Below are positions 8,576 to 9,249 of a stretch of DNA of 9,249 nt, one piece after another. The stretch covers positions 1 through 9,249 of the forward strand of contig SFHU01000116.1 of NCBI GenBank assembly GCA_004555535.1. The letters are read 5' to 3'. The position numbers and the translations under genes are program-made. The notes under the pieces were generated by a model, which was given only the letters and a program-made list of their open reading frames with translations, made no database searches and had not been told where the DNA came from. Within the stretch, counting starts at the first letter, position 1; each line of letters begins with the position of its first letter. This stretch comes from Clostridiales bacterium (GTDB lineage Bacteria > Bacillota > Clostridia > Christensenellales > Aristaeellaceae).

Positions 8576-9249
8576 ATGAAAAGATGGCTGGCTTTGCTGC
8601 TGACCCTTCTGCTGCTGGCGACGGGCGCCTGCGCCTGTGCCGATGAGCGCGCGGATTCCCTGCTGGCGGTGGCCGTCAGCGAGCTGGGCTACTCCGCCAC
8701 AAAGGGTGGCTACAGCAAATACGGCGAGTGGGGCGGCAGCGCCTACGGCGAGTGGTGCTCAGAGTTTGTCTCCTGGTGCGTCAGCCGCGCGGATGAGGTC
8801 TACGGTCTGTCGATGCTCGGCAAGGCGTATCCGATGCAGACCTCCTGTGACGAGGGCGCGGCCTGGTTTGCGGAGCAGGGGCGCTACGTTGCCGTGAGCG
8901 GCACGCTCAAAAACGCGGGCGAGCAATTCTACCTGAGCGACGGCGTGCGCGTCGCGGACAGGCCCTATGTGCCCCAGCCCGGCGACCTGATCTACATCGA
9001 GTGGTACAAGTACAACCGGCTCGACCACGTGGGCATTGTCGAATTCGTGACGCAGGAGGCGGACGGCAGCTACACCGTCCACACCATCGAGGGCAACAAC
9101 CACATTCTCGGCCCGACGCCGAGCGTTGTCGCGCGCTACAGCTACAAGCTCGACGATCCGTCCATCCGCGGCTACGGCATCCTGCGGGAGGGCCTGGTCG
9201 GCACGGTGCTCAAGACGGGCTCCTCCGGCGAGGCGGTCGTCGCCTATCA
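8576..9249 (+). CDS. Secreted CHAP-domain amidase/peptidase with peptidoglycan-binding tail (3' truncated)
   Basis: The 224 visible residues start with a signal peptide: K2-R3, a leucine-rich core (5-14) and a likely signal peptidase I site after A20-C21-A22. A lipoprotein reading at C19 is possible but its lipobox (T-G-A-C) is poor. The CHAP (NlpC/P60-like) fold has its nucleophile in GEWCSEFVSWC at C61. The histidine is in LDHVGIVEF (H151) and the acidic or polar third residue in IEGNN (E172). PQPGDLIYIEW (133-143) is the usual strand before the His. Such enzymes cut peptide cross-links or the amide bond of peptidoglycan. The visible end, VLKTGSSGEAVVAY, is the start of a PG_binding_1 repeat that anchors the enzyme to the wall; it runs off the window. 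The ATG at 8576 follows GGGAGGA (8564-8570). It seems unconnected to the RNA-modification genes before it. Confidence 0.88.
   Translation, partial: MKRWLALLLTLLLLATGACACADERADSLLAVAVSELGYSATKGGYSKYGEWGGSAYGEWCSEFVSWCVSRADEVYGLSMLGKAYPMQTSCDEGAAWFAEQGRYVAVSGTLKNAGEQFYLSDGVRVADRPYVPQPGDLIYIEWYKYNRLDHVGIVEFVTQEADGSYTVHTIEGNNHILGPTPSVVARYSYKLDDPSIRGYGILREGLVGTVLKTGSSGEAVVAY

Noticed and set aside
7675..8577. Minus-strand open frame of 300 codons opposite the pseudouridine synthase
   Set aside because: It is a shadow of a gene with catalytic motifs; its own translation has no recognisable domain.

Overview
The window is about 9.2 kb of GC-rich DNA in which every convincing gene lies on the plus strand. 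A T-box leader, strong AGGAGG-type ribosome binding sites, an archaeal/eukaryotic-type isoleucyl-tRNA synthetase and a secreted CHAP amidase with a peptidoglycan-binding tail suggest a high-GC member of the Firmicutes, class Clostridia (for example Christensenellales or Oscillospirales). That placement is inference; no marker in the window fixes a genus.

Layout: (1) 1-64, the 3' end of a T-box riboswitch with its terminator, which controls (2) 93-3219, ileS. The ileS reading frame is broken near 633 by what looks like a 2-base loss inside a conserved Pro-Tyr-Cys-Pro segment, so it appears as two open frames. (3) 3254-5092, a polytopic membrane protein with features of GT-C glycosyltransferases, followed after only 2 bases by (4) 5095-6405, a protein of the glycoside hydrolase family 4 (GH4) fold that has lost the Cys and His that bind the catalytic metal in that family. 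(5) 6406-6687, a non-coding gap rich in palindromes with a short imperfect tandem repeat. (6) 6688-7557, a class I SAM-dependent methyltransferase of the RlmI-like type. (7) 7558-7752, a second palindromic gap holding hairpins that share a GAA triloop. (8) 7753-8463, an RluA-type pseudouridine synthase probably started at TTG. (9) 8576 to the window end, a secreted CHAP-domain protein truncated by the window edge.

Three of the genes are translation-related: charging of tRNA-Ile, a putative RNA methyltransferase and a pseudouridine synthase. The membrane glycosyltransferase-like gene and the GH4-like gene form a tight pair that may be transcribed from the ileS T-box promoter, since no terminator is visible between 3220 and 3253. 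The most unusual items are the metal-site-less GH4-like protein and its coupling to the GT-C-like protein, the lesion in ileS, and the two palindrome-rich gaps. I see no CRISPR array, transposase, phage gene or recognisable defence system.
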